From Candidatus Rokuibacteriota bacterium (GTDB lineage: Bacteria; Methylomirabilota; Methylomirabilia; Rokubacteriales; CSP1-6), in the NCBI GenBank assembly GCA_016866775.1, contig VGLJ01000015.1, positions 1 through 64,000 of the forward strand: a stretch of 64,000 nucleotides of DNA, written 5' to 3'. The notes beneath the pieces are model-generated. The model was not told where the DNA came from. It did no database searches and worked only from the letters and a program-made list of their open reading frames with translations. The position numbers were made by a program, and so were the translations under genes. Positions 38,021-46,579 of this stretch are shown here, piece by piece; the stretch's first letter is position 1, and every line of letters starts with the position of its first letter.

Positions 38021-39037
38021 TTAGCGCGTGATCGGGCGGGAGACGGCGCGGCTGAACGTGCAGTTCGGGATCACGCACGAGTGCTTGCCGGAGCCGCCCG
38101 CGACGAGCACGAACACGTCGTCCGGCGACGGCACGCGCGGCGGGCGCGCGTCGGGATCGGTGATCGCGTTCATCCAGCCCGGCCAGTCGTGCATGCCCCA
38201 CATCCCGCTCAGCTTCAGGAGACCGAGCGGCAGGCGCGCGTTCTCGTAGACGTAGCGCTGGACGTCGGCGCGCGAGAAGCCGTCGCCCGCCACGGTCGCC
38301 GCGTGCTCGGGGCCGAGCACGACCATGAGCTGCGCCTGCGAGAAGTAGGCGCCGACGTTCGAGCCGAGGCTCACCGCCGTGTCGGCGACGTTCGCCAGGA
38401 TCCCGGCCGCCGTCGTCGAGACGTGGTCGTTCACGTTGTGCGGCGGCTCGCCGCCGTAGACCGTGACGACGTCGCCCTCGGTGAGCGGCGCCCACGGCGA
38501 CTGCTCCTCGTTCTCGGCGATGCAGTACGAGAACTTCGCGGGGCTCCCCTGCGTCGCCATGTCGCCGCGGCCCGGCCACGCGCCACCGACGTTCATCAGG
38601 ATCAGACGGATCGCGCGGCCGATCGTCGCGTTCGCGCGAAAGCCCGGCCCGAAGCACCCCTGCCCGCCGTGCACGCCGATCGAGGCGCCGTACGGCCCGT
38701 TCACGACGACCAGCGGCGCGACCGGATGCGTGGTCGCCTGCACGCCGTAGAGATTGAAGGCCGGGTCGAGCATCGCCTCGACGGCCGCGACGATGATCGG
38801 GAAGCACGCGGGCTCCGAGCCCGCCATCACCGCGTTGATCGCGAGCTTCTCGAAGGTCGCCGCGCGCCAGAGCGGCGGCATGGCGCCCAGGGAGTGGCCG
38901 GGCGGACGGCCGTCGAGCATCGCGCGCACCCGGTCTTCGGTCGGCGGAACGATCGGCAGCCCGTCGCACCACTCGCGCGCGCAGAACTCGGCGAAGACCG
39001 CTTCGGGGGTGTCGTCGAGCTCCAGCACTTCCGTCAC
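38021..39037 (-). CDS. UGSC-selenoprotein-associated protein of unknown function
   Basis: The 338-residue protein begins at GTG 39037 in a GTGA overlap with the UGSC selenoprotein stop, so the two are made together. It has the N-terminal motif CDGLPIVPPTEDRVRAML, a glycine-rich centre (GVHGGQGCFGPGFRANATIG) and a C-terminal segment GGSGKHSCVIPNCTFSRAV with two Cys. From memory, proteins of this type occur next to, or fused with, UGSC domains; no activity is established. No signal peptide or membrane helix is apparent. A redox role with the selenoprotein is inferred. Confidence 0.7.
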   Translation of the reverse strand: MTEVLELDDTPEAVFAEFCAREWCDGLPIVPPTEDRVRAMLDGRPPGHSLGAMPPLWRAATFEKLAINAVMAGSEPACFPIIVAAVEAMLDPAFNLYGVQATTHPVAPLVVVNGPYGASIGVHGGQGCFGPGFRANATIGRAIRLILMNVGGAWPGRGDMATQGSPAKFSYCIAENEEQSPWAPLTEGDVVTVYGGEPPHNVNDHVSTTAAGILANVADTAVSLGSNVGAYFSQAQLMVVLGPEHAATVAGDGFSRADVQRYVYENARLPLGLLKLSGMWGMHDWPGWMNAITDPDARPPRVPSPDDVFVLVAGGSGKHSCVIPNCTFSRAVSRPITR

Positions 39038-39561
39038 CGGCCGATCAGCCCCGCGAGCTGCTCGACCGCCTGGTGCGCGCGGCGCGCCACGCCTTCGGCC
39101 CGCTCGCCGCCGAGCGGATGATCGACGAGGAGCAGCGGCATCCCGGTGATGCCGAGCGAGGCCATCTCACCGACGGCGAGACGCTGGAAGACGGTGGTGC
39201 CGATCAGGCCGGCGGGCGTCCCCGCCTTCGCGATCTCGATCGAGTCGTGGAGACTCCACGACGTGCAGGACCCTCAGTCCGCGGAGCCGGCGAAGACCAC
39301 GTCGCACTCCTTCGCCATCTCCGCGATGAGGCCGGGCGCGGCGGGCGTGGAGGCGTTGGCCTTGCGCCGGTGCACGATCTTCGCGACCCCGTGCTGCGTG
39401 CGGAGCAGGTCGCCCATCTCGGCGGTGAGCCGGTCGAAGTTCGCCTTCGTGTTGTCGAGGAAGCCGATGGTCAGGCCCCTCCACTGGCGCGGCAACGCCG
39501 GCACGGTCAGGCTCTCGCCGGCCGCCACGCCGACGGGGCTCAGCACGCGGATCTTGCCCAT
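39034..39561 (-). CDS. UGSC-family selenoprotein with in-frame UGA (selenocysteine)
   Basis: The frame starts at ATG 39561 (GGAG ribosome-binding site just upstream) and reaches a TGA at 39276-39274, after CDVVFAGSAD. Reading the TGA as selenocysteine, the same frame continues GSCTSWSLHDSIEIAKAGTP to a TGA at 39036-39034, giving 175 residues. The resulting motif GSAD-U-GSC-TSWSLHDS is the defining signature of the UGSC family, where U is selenocysteine. A seven-base-pair hairpin lies 11 bases after the UGA, as expected of a bacterial SECIS. The real stop overlaps the start of the downstream partner gene. Activity is unknown; a redox role for the U-x2-C site is inferred. Confidence 0.92.
39244..39262 (-). 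promoter_or_regulatory. Candidate bacterial SECIS hairpin
   Basis: In the mRNA, eleven bases after the UGA, GUCGUGG pairs with CCACGAC around a five-base loop AGUCU. The loop begins 18 bases after the UGA and has G at its second position. Both features fit the described bacterial SECIS model (apical loop 16-37 nt downstream with a G among the first two loop bases). It lies within the coding sequence, as in all bacterial selenoprotein genes. Confidence 0.8.
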
Positions 39562-39571
39562 TGGAGTCTCC

Positions 39572-39787
39572 TCAGCTCGGCTTGACGAACCCGGTCGAGC
39601 GCCTGAGCAGACGGCCGAGGTTGTCGTTCAGCTCGCGGACGATCGAACGCTTGATCCGTACGCTAATGTTCTCTACGGGCTCGGATGTGCCCGCGCGGTG
39701 GATCACGAGGGTACCGGTGAACTCCTCCGCGCGCTCGTCGACGGCGCTGAGCCCGCGCAGCGTCAAGATCTCCCATTCCTCTGCCAT
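39572..39787 (-). CDS. Small protein of unknown function upstream of the UGSC selenoprotein
   Basis: The 71-residue protein begins at ATG 39787 (MAEEWEILTLRGLSAVDERA). It is mixed alpha/beta in appearance (GTLVIHRAGTSEPVENISVR) with a basic helical end. The stop is ten bases before the UGSC start, so it leads that operon. Alternative in-frame ATGs upstream (39832, 39817, 39796) would overlap the divergent sugar-kinase gene and are less likely. No family is recognised. Confidence 0.6.
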   Translation of the reverse strand: MAEEWEILTLRGLSAVDERAEEFTGTLVIHRAGTSEPVENISVRIKRSIVRELNDNLGRLLRRSTGFVKPS

Positions 39788-39815
39788 CGCGGGCATCTTA
39801 CTATGGGGGTCGCTC

Positions 39816-41267
39816 ATGGATCCCGTCGTCATCGCGGTCGACGTCGGCTCCTCGTCGGCGCGTGCCGCACTCTTCGACGCGCGCGGCGAGCCGATCGCCG
39901 GCCGCTTCCACCAGGTGCCCTACGAGGCGCGCATCACGCCGGACGGCGGCGTCGAGCACGACCCCGCCGCGCTGCTCGACGCGGTGGCGACGTGCCTCGA
40001 CGCGGTGCACGCGTGGCCCGAGAGCGTCTCCACCGCCGGCGTCGGCGTCACCACCTTCTGGCACGGCCTTCTCGGCTTCGACAGCGGCGGCCGGGCGGTG
40101 ACGCCGATCTCCATGTGGGCGGACACGCGGAGCGCCGGCGAAGCCGACGTGCTGCGCGGCGCGCTCGACGCCACCGACCTCCACGCGCGCACCGGCTGTC
40201 ACCTCCACGCCTCGTACTGGCCGTCGCGCCTCAGATGGCTCGCGCGCGAGCATCCGGACCTGGTCGCGCGCGTGGCGCGCTGGGGCTCGTTCGGGGAGCA
40301 CCTCGAGACCGAGCTCTTCGGCGACGCCGCGACCAGCATCGCGATGGCGTCCGGCACCGGGCTCTTCGATCAGGTCGCGTGCACGTGGGACACCGAAGCG
40401 CTCGCCGTCGCCGGCATCACCAAGAGCCAGCTCTTCCCGCTCGTCGACCGCCACGAGCCCCGCCGCGGGCTGCGCGGCGCGTGGGCCCGGCGATGGCCGC
40501 GGCTCCGCGGCGTGCCGTGGTTTCCCGCCGTCGGTGACGGCGTGGCGAGCAGCGTCGGCTCGGACTGCACGGATCGCGGACGGATCGCGCTCAACGTCGG
40601 CACGTCGGCCGCGCTTCGCATCGTGACGCCGGACGCGCCGGCGCCGGTCCGCGGGCTCTGGCGCTATCGCGTCGATCGCACGCTGTGGATCACGGGCGGC
40701 GCGACGTCGGAGGGCGGGAACGTCTACGCGTGGTGCCGCGACCTCCTGAAGCTGCCTCCCGACGATGTCGTCGAGCGCACGCTCGGCGAGAGAATGCCCG
40801 ACGAGCACGGGCTCACCGTGCTGCCGTTCCTCGCGGGCGAGCGCGCGCCCGGCTGGCGCGACGGACGCCGCGCGGCGATCGCGGGATTGACGCTCGACGC
40901 GACGCCGCTGGACGTCCTCGAGGCCGCGCTCGAAGCCGTCGCGCTGCGCCTGGCGCTCGTCTACGAGCTGCTCGCGCCCGCGGCGGAGCCGGACCACGCG
41001 ATCGTCGCGTCCGGCGGCGGCCTCGCGCGCTCGCCCGCGTGGCGGCGCATCATCGCGGACGCGATCGGGCATCCGCTGCGCTGGTCGCCGGACAGCGAAG
41101 CGACCACGCGCGGCGTCGCCGTGCTCGCTCTCCAGTCCCTCGGTCTGCTCCGGAGCCTCGCGGATGCGCGCCGGCCGCTCGGCGAGACCATCGCGCCCGA
41201 TCCGGTCCGCCACGCGCGCTATCGCGCCGCGCTGGAACGGCAGCGCACGCTCGACGAAAAGGTATGA
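39816..41267 (+). CDS. FGGY-family carbohydrate kinase, probable gluconokinase
   Basis: The 483-residue kinase has the N-terminal ATPase motif VIAVDVGSSSARAALFD, the middle ALNVGTSAALRIV phosphate region and the C-terminal VASGGGLARSPAWRRIIADA adenosine motif. FGGY kinases phosphorylate sugars and polyols. It is followed by pgl, rpiB-pgi, gnd and zwf. A gluconokinase feeding 6-phosphogluconate into that pathway is the best fit, inferred from context. pgl starts eight bases after the stop. Confidence 0.82.
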   Translation: MDPVVIAVDVGSSSARAALFDARGEPIAGRFHQVPYEARITPDGGVEHDPAALLDAVATCLDAVHAWPESVSTAGVGVTTFWHGLLGFDSGGRAVTPISMWADTRSAGEADVLRGALDATDLHARTGCHLHASYWPSRLRWLAREHPDLVARVARWGSFGEHLETELFGDAATSIAMASGTGLFDQVACTWDTEALAVAGITKSQLFPLVDRHEPRRGLRGAWARRWPRLRGVPWFPAVGDGVASSVGSDCTDRGRIALNVGTSAALRIVTPDAPAPVRGLWRYRVDRTLWITGGATSEGGNVYAWCRDLLKLPPDDVVERTLGERMPDEHGLTVLPFLAGERAPGWRDGRRAAIAGLTLDATPLDVLEAALEAVALRLALVYELLAPAAEPDHAIVASGGGLARSPAWRRIIADAIGHPLRWSPDSEATTRGVAVLALQSLGLLRSLADARRPLGETIAPDPVRHARYRAALERQRTLDEKV

Positions 41268-41274
41268 TCGGGTC

Positions 41275-42018
41275 ATGAGCGGCGCGCCCCGGCTCATCCG
41301 CGTCGCGGACACCGCGGCCCTGGCCGAAGCCGCCGCCGCGGCGATCCTCCAGACCGCACAGGCCGCGGTGAAGGCGCACGGGCGCTTCACCATCGCGCTG
41401 GCCGGCGGCGCGACGCCGGCCCTCACCTATGCGCGGCTCGCGCAGCCGCCGTTCGTCACCGCGATGCCGTGGGACCGCTCGTGGATCTTCTTCGGCGACG
41501 AGCGGATGGTGCCCGCCGATCATCCCGAGTCGAACTACCGCATGGCCGACGAGCGGCTCCTCGCGAAGGTGCCGCTCGCGCCGGATCACGTCTTCCGCAT
41601 GCGCGGCGAAGGGGAGGATTCGGAGACCGCAGCGACCGAGTACGGCAAGGCGCTCGGGGAGACCTGCGCCGCGCGCCGCGCGGGTGTGCCGCGGCTCGAT
41701 CTCGTCCTCCTCGGGGTGGGCGTCGACGGGCACACGGCGTCGCTGTTCCCCGGCTCGCCGGCGGTGCGCGAGATCTTCCGTCCCGTCGCGGCCGTGCACG
41801 CGGCCGCCGCCGCGGTCCCCGAGCGGCTCACGATGACCCTGCCCGTCATCAACGCCGCCGCGCGCGTCTTCGTGCTCGTGTCCGGCGGCGAGAAGAGCAA
41901 GGTCGTGAAGTCGGTGCTCGTCGAGAAGAAGCTGGTACCGGCGGGCATGGTGAGCCCGGAAGACGGCGAGCTGTGGTGGTTCGTGGACGAGGCCGCGGCG
42001 GCGCTGCTGCCGCGATGA
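41275..42018 (+). CDS. pgl: 6-phosphogluconolactonase
   Basis: The 247-residue enzyme hydrolyses 6-phosphogluconolactone to 6-phosphogluconate. Family motifs are IALAGGATPALTYARL, WIFFGDERMVPADHPESNYR and LVLLGVGVDGHTASLFPGS, which holds the catalytic His. Its TGA overlaps the rpiB-pgi start (ATGA), so translation is coupled within the pentose-phosphate operon. Confidence 0.92.
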   Translation: MSGAPRLIRVADTAALAEAAAAAILQTAQAAVKAHGRFTIALAGGATPALTYARLAQPPFVTAMPWDRSWIFFGDERMVPADHPESNYRMADERLLAKVPLAPDHVFRMRGEGEDSETAATEYGKALGETCAARRAGVPRLDLVLLGVGVDGHTASLFPGSPAVREIFRPVAAVHAAAAAVPERLTMTLPVINAAARVFVLVSGGEKSKVVKSVLVEKKLVPAGMVSPEDGELWWFVDEAAAALLPR

Positions 42019-44111
42019 CGATGCGCGTCGCGGTCGCCGCGGATCACGCGGGGTTTCCGTACAAGGCGGGGATGATCCACGCGCTGAAGGCCGACGGCCA
42101 CGAGGTCTTCGACCTCGGCACGGATTCCGACGCGCCCGCCGACTACCCCGACTTCGCGCGCGCCGTCGGCGTCGCCGTCCGCGAAGGCCGCGTGGACGCC
42201 GGCGTCATCATCTGCGGCAGCGGGGCGGGCGTCTCGATCGCGGCGAACAAGCTGCGCGGCGTGCGCGCGGCGCTCTGTCACGACGTCTTCACCGCGCGTC
42301 AGGCGCGCGAGGACGACGACGCCAACGTGCTGTGCCTCGGGGCGCGCGTGATCGCCGAGGACTTCGCGATCACGCTCGCGCGCGCGTTCCTGGGCGCGCG
42401 CTTCTCGGGCGCCGAGCGGCACCGCCGCCGGCTCGAGAAGGTGCTCGCGCTCGAGCGCGCGGAGATGGGCGAGGGCGCCGCCGTCGACACGCACGCCATC
42501 GCGCCGGCCGAGGCGGCGATCGCCCATCTCGAGTCGATCGACGCCGGCAGGCGCCTCTGGGCCGAAGACCCGGCGCCGTGGACGACGGCCGCGACGACGC
42601 GCGCCGCGATCCTCAACCGCCTCGGATGGCTTCGCGCACCGCAGGAGATGCGACGCCACGTCGCCGACCTCGAGCGGTTCGCCGCCGAGGTGCGCGGCGA
42701 AGGCATCACCGACGTCGTGCTCTTCGGCATGGGCGGCTCGAGCCTCGCGCCCGAGGTCCTGCACGCGGCACTGGGCGCCGCACCCGGCCACCCGGCGCTC
42801 ACCGTGCTCGACACCACGGATCCCGGCGCCATCCGCGCGACGCTCCGGCGCCTCGCACTCCCCCGCACGCTCTTCCTCGTGTCCTCGAAGTCCGGCACGA
42901 CGCCCGAGATGCTCGCGCTCTACCGCTTCTTCCGCGCGGAGACGGACAAGGCGGTCGGCGACGACGCGCGCGCGGGAGGCCACTTCGTCGCGATCACCGA
43001 CGCCGGCACGCCGCTCGAGAAGCTCGCGAGCGAAAGCGGCTTCCGGCGCACGTTCCTCAACGATCCGCGCATCGGCGGGCGTTTCTCCGCCCTGTCGTTC
43101 TTCGGGCTCGTGCCCGCCGCGCTCGTCGGCGCCGATCTCGGGCGGCTCCTCGATCGCGCCGCGGCGATGGCCGCGTCGTGCGGCGCGGAGGTGCCGGTCC
43201 GCGAGAATCCGGGGCTGCGCCTCGGCGCGACGCTGGCCGGGCTCGCGCAGGCCGGCCGCGCCAAGGTCACGCTGATGCTCTCGCCCGGCGTCCGCGCGCT
43301 CGGGATATGGCTCGAACAGCTGCTGACGGAATCGACGGGCGAGCTCGGGCGCGGGCTCGTCGTCGTCGACGACGAGCCGCTCGGCGTGCCGGACGCCTAC
43401 GGTACGGATCGCGTCTTCGTGGCCGTGCGCCTCGGACGCGATGAGGCCCTCGACGCGACCGCCGCCGCGCTGGAGTCCGCCGGTCACCCGGTGATCCGGG
43501 TCACGATGTCCGACGCGTACGACGTGCCCGCGGAGTTCTTCCGGTGGGAGGTCGCGACCGCCGCCGCGGGCATCGTGCTCGGTCTCAATCCCTTCGACGA
43601 GCCGAACGTGGCGCAGGCGAAGGACGCGACGACGACCGCGCTCGCGCGGTTCCTCGAGACCGGGCGTCTGCCGGAGTGGCCGTCCGACTCGGTCGACGAG
43701 CTCGCGCGCGTGCTCAGCGAGGCGCGGCCCGGTGACTACATCGGGCTGCTCGCGTACCTGACGCCGGCCGAGGCGACGACGACCGCGCTGCAGAAGATGC
43801 GCGCGATGCTGCGCGACCGCACGCGGCTCGCCACGACGATGGGCTACGGTCCGCGGTATCTCCACTCGACCGGCCAGCTCCACAAGGGCGGGCCGCCGAC
43901 CCCGATCCTCGTCCTCTTCACGGCCGCGCACGAGGAGCTGCCCATTCCCGGCGAACGCTACGGGTTCGCGACGCTCGAGATGGCGCAGGCGCTCGGAGAC
44001 CTCGCCACGTTGCGCGCGGCACAGCGCCGCGCGCTGTGGCTTCCCCTCGACGGCGCGCCGGTGGATGCGCTCGCGCGCGTCACGTCGACGCTCGAAAGGA
44101 AGGTTCATTGA
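42015..44111 (+). CDS. Fused ribose-5-phosphate isomerase B / glucose-6-phosphate isomerase
   Basis: The 698-residue protein joins two enzymes. Residues 1-145 are RpiB (VAVAADHAGFPYKAGMIHAL, CGSGAGVSIAANK with the catalytic Cys, ANVLCLGARVIAEDFA). Residues about 160-698 are a phosphoglucose isomerase of the type otherwise fused to transaldolase (FGMGGSSLAPEV, SSKSGTTPEML, NPFDEPNVAQAKDATT, LHSTGQLHKGGPPTP). There is no stop or frame change between them. The fusion would link ribulose/ribose-5-P and glucose-6-P/fructose-6-P interconversion in one polypeptide. The start is ATG 42015 or 42021. Its stop overlaps the gnd start (TGATG). Confidence 0.9.
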   Translation: MTMRVAVAADHAGFPYKAGMIHALKADGHEVFDLGTDSDAPADYPDFARAVGVAVREGRVDAGVIICGSGAGVSIAANKLRGVRAALCHDVFTARQAREDDDANVLCLGARVIAEDFAITLARAFLGARFSGAERHRRRLEKVLALERAEMGEGAAVDTHAIAPAEAAIAHLESIDAGRRLWAEDPAPWTTAATTRAAILNRLGWLRAPQEMRRHVADLERFAAEVRGEGITDVVLFGMGGSSLAPEVLHAALGAAPGHPALTVLDTTDPGAIRATLRRLALPRTLFLVSSKSGTTPEMLALYRFFRAETDKAVGDDARAGGHFVAITDAGTPLEKLASESGFRRTFLNDPRIGGRFSALSFFGLVPAALVGADLGRLLDRAAAMAASCGAEVPVRENPGLRLGATLAGLAQAGRAKVTLMLSPGVRALGIWLEQLLTESTGELGRGLVVVDDEPLGVPDAYGTDRVFVAVRLGRDEALDATAAALESAGHPVIRVTMSDAYDVPAEFFRWEVATAAAGIVLGLNPFDEPNVAQAKDATTTALARFLETGRLPEWPSDSVDELARVLSEARPGDYIGLLAYLTPAEATTTALQKMRAMLRDRTRLATTMGYGPRYLHSTGQLHKGGPPTPILVLFTAAHEELPIPGERYGFATLEMAQALGDLATLRAAQRRALWLPLDGAPVDALARVTSTLERKVH

Positions 44112-45004
44112 TGCAGATCGGCTTCGTCGGTCTCGGACGGATGGGCGGCAATATGGTCACGCGCCTGCAGCGCGGCGGTCACAGCATCGTCGCGTACGAC
44201 CCGGCGGCGGCGGCGCGCACGGCCGCGGAGCAGTCGGGCGCACGCGGCGTCACGTCGTTGCGGGACCTGGTCGCGGCGCTGACGGCTCCGCGCGCGGTGT
44301 GGGTGATGGTGCCCGCCGGCGCGCCGACGGAGTCGACGATCAACGAGCTCGCGGGGCTGCTCGCCTCCGGGGACATCGTCATCGACGGCGGCAACACCAA
44401 GTGGACCGACGACCAGCGGCGCGCCGAGGCGCTGCGCGGGCGCGGGATCAAGTACGTCGACGCCGGGACGAGCGGCGGCATCTGGGGGCTCGAGAACGGC
44501 TACTGCATGATGGTCGGCGGCGACAAGGACGTGGTCGCGCACCTGACGCCGATCTTCACGACCCTCGCGCCGCCCGACGGCTTCCTGCACACCGGCGGCG
44601 TGGGCAGCGGGCACTACGTAAAGATGGTTCACAACGGCATCGAGTACGCGATGATGCAGGCGTATGCTGAAGGCTTCGAGCTCATGTCGGAGTCGGAGTA
44701 CGGCCTCGACCTGCCGCGCATCGCGCACCTCTGGAATCAGGGCAGCGTCGTGCGGTCGTGGCTCCTCGAGCTGGCCGCGAGCGCGCTCGCGCAGGATCCG
44801 AAGCTCGCGAGCCTCAAGCCCTTCGTGGAAGACTCCGGCGAGGGCCGCTGGACCGTGGAAGACGCCGTGAACAAGGCCGTGCCCGCCCCGACCATCACCG
44901 CCGCGCTCTTCGCCCGCTTCCGGTCGCGGCGCGACAACTCCTTCGCGGACCGGATGCTCGCCGCGCTCCGGAACGCGTTCGGGGGCCATGCCGTCCGCCG
45001 ATGA
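44111..45004 (+). CDS. gnd: 6-phosphogluconate dehydrogenase (decarboxylating), short form
   Basis: The 297-residue enzyme has the motifs [33 protein letters not shown] and [20 protein letters not shown], which holds the catalytic Lys. It is the short (about 300-residue) GndA-like form, often NAD-linked, which converts 6-phosphogluconate to ribulose-5-phosphate. It is coupled to rpiB-pgi upstream and overlaps zwf by 17 bases downstream. Confidence 0.9.
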   Translation: MQIGFVGLGRMGGNMVTRLQRGGHSIVAYDPAAAARTAAEQSGARGVTSLRDLVAALTAPRAVWVMVPAGAPTESTINELAGLLASGDIVIDGGNTKWTDDQRRAEALRGRGIKYVDAGTSGGIWGLENGYCMMVGGDKDVVAHLTPIFTTLAPPDGFLHTGGVGSGHYVKMVHNGIEYAMMQAYAEGFELMSESEYGLDLPRIAHLWNQGSVVRSWLLELAASALAQDPKLASLKPFVEDSGEGRWTVEDAVNKAVPAPTITAALFARFRSRRDNSFADRMLAALRNAFGGHAVRR

Positions 45005-46472
45005 ACCGTTCGCGCTGATCATCTTCGGCGCGTCGGGCGACCTGGCCCGCCGCAAGCTGATGCCCGCGCTCTGGAGTCTCTACGCGGCGCGGACGCTCCC
45101 GGAGCCGTTCACGATCCTCGGCGTCTCCCGTACCGAGATGACCGACGAGGAGTTCCGCACGCGGACCCGCGAGGCGATCACCGAGTTCGCGCACGTGAAG
45201 CCGCCGTCCGAAAACGTCTGGGAGCGCTTCGCCAGATCGCTCCACTATCTCTCCGGGGATCCCAAGGACGCGAGTCTCTATCCGCGGCTCGCGTCGACGC
45301 TCGCGGAGATCGAGACGAAGCGCGGCGGCTCGGCCAATCGCCTCTTCTACTGCTCGACGCCGCCGAGCGTGTACGGCGCCGTCGTTCAGAACCTGGGCGC
45401 CTCCGGGCTCGCGACCCAGGAGCACGGGTGGACGCGGATCATCATCGAGAAGCCGTTCGGGCACGACTACGACACCGCGCGCGAGCTCAACGCGCAGCTC
45501 GCCGCGGTCTTCAACGAGGAGCAGGTCTACCGGATCGACCACTACCTCGGCAAGGAGACGGTGCAGAACATCCTGGTCTTCCGCTTCGCGAACCAGATCC
45601 TCGAACCGCTGTGGAATCGCGTGCACGTGAACCACGTGCAGATCACGGTGGCGGAGGAGCTCGGGGTGGAGACGCGCGGCGCGTACTACGAGGAAGCGGG
45701 CGCGCTGCGCGACATGGTCCAGAACCACATGCTCCAGCTCCTCTGCCTCATCGCGATGGAGCCGCCGGTGACGTTCGACGCCGGGCCGGTGCGCGACGAG
45801 AAGAACAAGGTGATGGAGGCGCTGCGTCCGATCGATCCCGCCCGCCTCGACGAGGTGGCGCTGCGCGGGCAGTACGCGGGCGGCTTCATCAGCGGCCGCC
45901 AGGTCCAGGCCTATCGCCAGGAGAAGGGCGTGGCGCCGAGCTCACGCACCGACACGTATGCCGCGTTCAAGCTGCACGTCGACAACTGGCGCTGGGCGGG
46001 CGTGCCGTTCTTCCTGCGCACGGGCAAGCGGCTGCCGAAGCGCGCGAGCGAGATCGTCATCCGGTTCCACCGGACGCCGCACATGATCTTCCGCCGCAGC
46101 CCGCAGGGCGTGGCGCCGAACCAGCTCATCATCCGGATCCAGCCGGACGAGGGCATCGCGCTCACCACCACCGCGAAGACGCCGGGCCCGGAGCTCCAGC
46201 TCGGCGCGGTCACGATGGACTTTCGCTACGGCGAGGTCTTCGGCGGTCACACGCCCGAGGCGTACGAGCGGCTGCTGCTCGACGCGATCCACGGCGACGC
46301 GACGCTCTACGCGCGCGGCGACTGGGTCGAGCACGCGTGGAACGTCCTCACGCCCGTCCTCGGCGCGTGGGCCGACGGCGGCGATCCGCACCTCTACGAA
46401 GCCGGGAGCTGGGGACCGCCCGAGGCCGATCGCTTCATCGCGCGCGACGGGGGCGCCTGGCACACCCCGTAG
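44988..46472 (+). CDS. zwf: Glucose-6-phosphate dehydrogenase
   Basis: The 494-residue enzyme catalyses the first oxidative pentose-phosphate step. Signatures are [19 protein letters not shown] (cofactor), [15 protein letters not shown] and the substrate motif [15 protein letters not shown] with the catalytic His/Lys. The length is normal. It is the last gene of the operon, and a family 2 palindromic repeat immediately downstream is placed to terminate transcription before the convergent res gene. Confidence 0.93.
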   Translation: MPSADEPFALIIFGASGDLARRKLMPALWSLYAARTLPEPFTILGVSRTEMTDEEFRTRTREAITEFAHVKPPSENVWERFARSLHYLSGDPKDASLYPRLASTLAEIETKRGGSANRLFYCSTPPSVYGAVVQNLGASGLATQEHGWTRIIIEKPFGHDYDTARELNAQLAAVFNEEQVYRIDHYLGKETVQNILVFRFANQILEPLWNRVHVNHVQITVAEELGVETRGAYYEEAGALRDMVQNHMLQLLCLIAMEPPVTFDAGPVRDEKNKVMEALRPIDPARLDEVALRGQYAGGFISGRQVQAYRQEKGVAPSSRTDTYAAFKLHVDNWRWAGVPFFLRTGKRLPKRASEIVIRFHRTPHMIFRRSPQGVAPNQLIIRIQPDEGIALTTTAKTPGPELQLGAVTMDFRYGEVFGGHTPEAYERLLLDAIHGDATLYARGDWVEHAWNVLTPVLGAWADGGDPHLYEAGSWGPPEADRFIARDGGAWHTP

Positions 46473-46473
46473 G

Positions 46474-46579
46474 TCCTCGGAGGGGGACTGCGTCCCCCTT
46501 CCGACGCTTCTCACCGGCTGACGCCGGTTCGTCGCTGCCTCCCCCGCGGATTGCGCCGGCAAAGCCGGCGCTCGAACAC
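46474..46579. repeat. Intact family 2 palindromic repeat between zwf and res
   Basis: Three consecutive hairpins fill the gap between convergent genes: GGGGGACTGCGTCCCCC, ACCGGCTGACGCCGGT and GCGCCGGCAAAGCCGGCGC. On the minus strand the whole unit aligns over about 105 bp with the copy split by the IS110 element. Without a T tract it would be an unusual terminator but may stop transcription from both sides. Confidence 0.8.

Noticed and set aside
39274-39561. Treating the UGSC gene as an ordinary 95-residue protein ending at TGA
   Set aside because: The frame beyond the TGA continues the conserved family motif for 79 codons to an overlapping stop, and a SECIS-like hairpin is present, so the UGA is read as selenocysteine.
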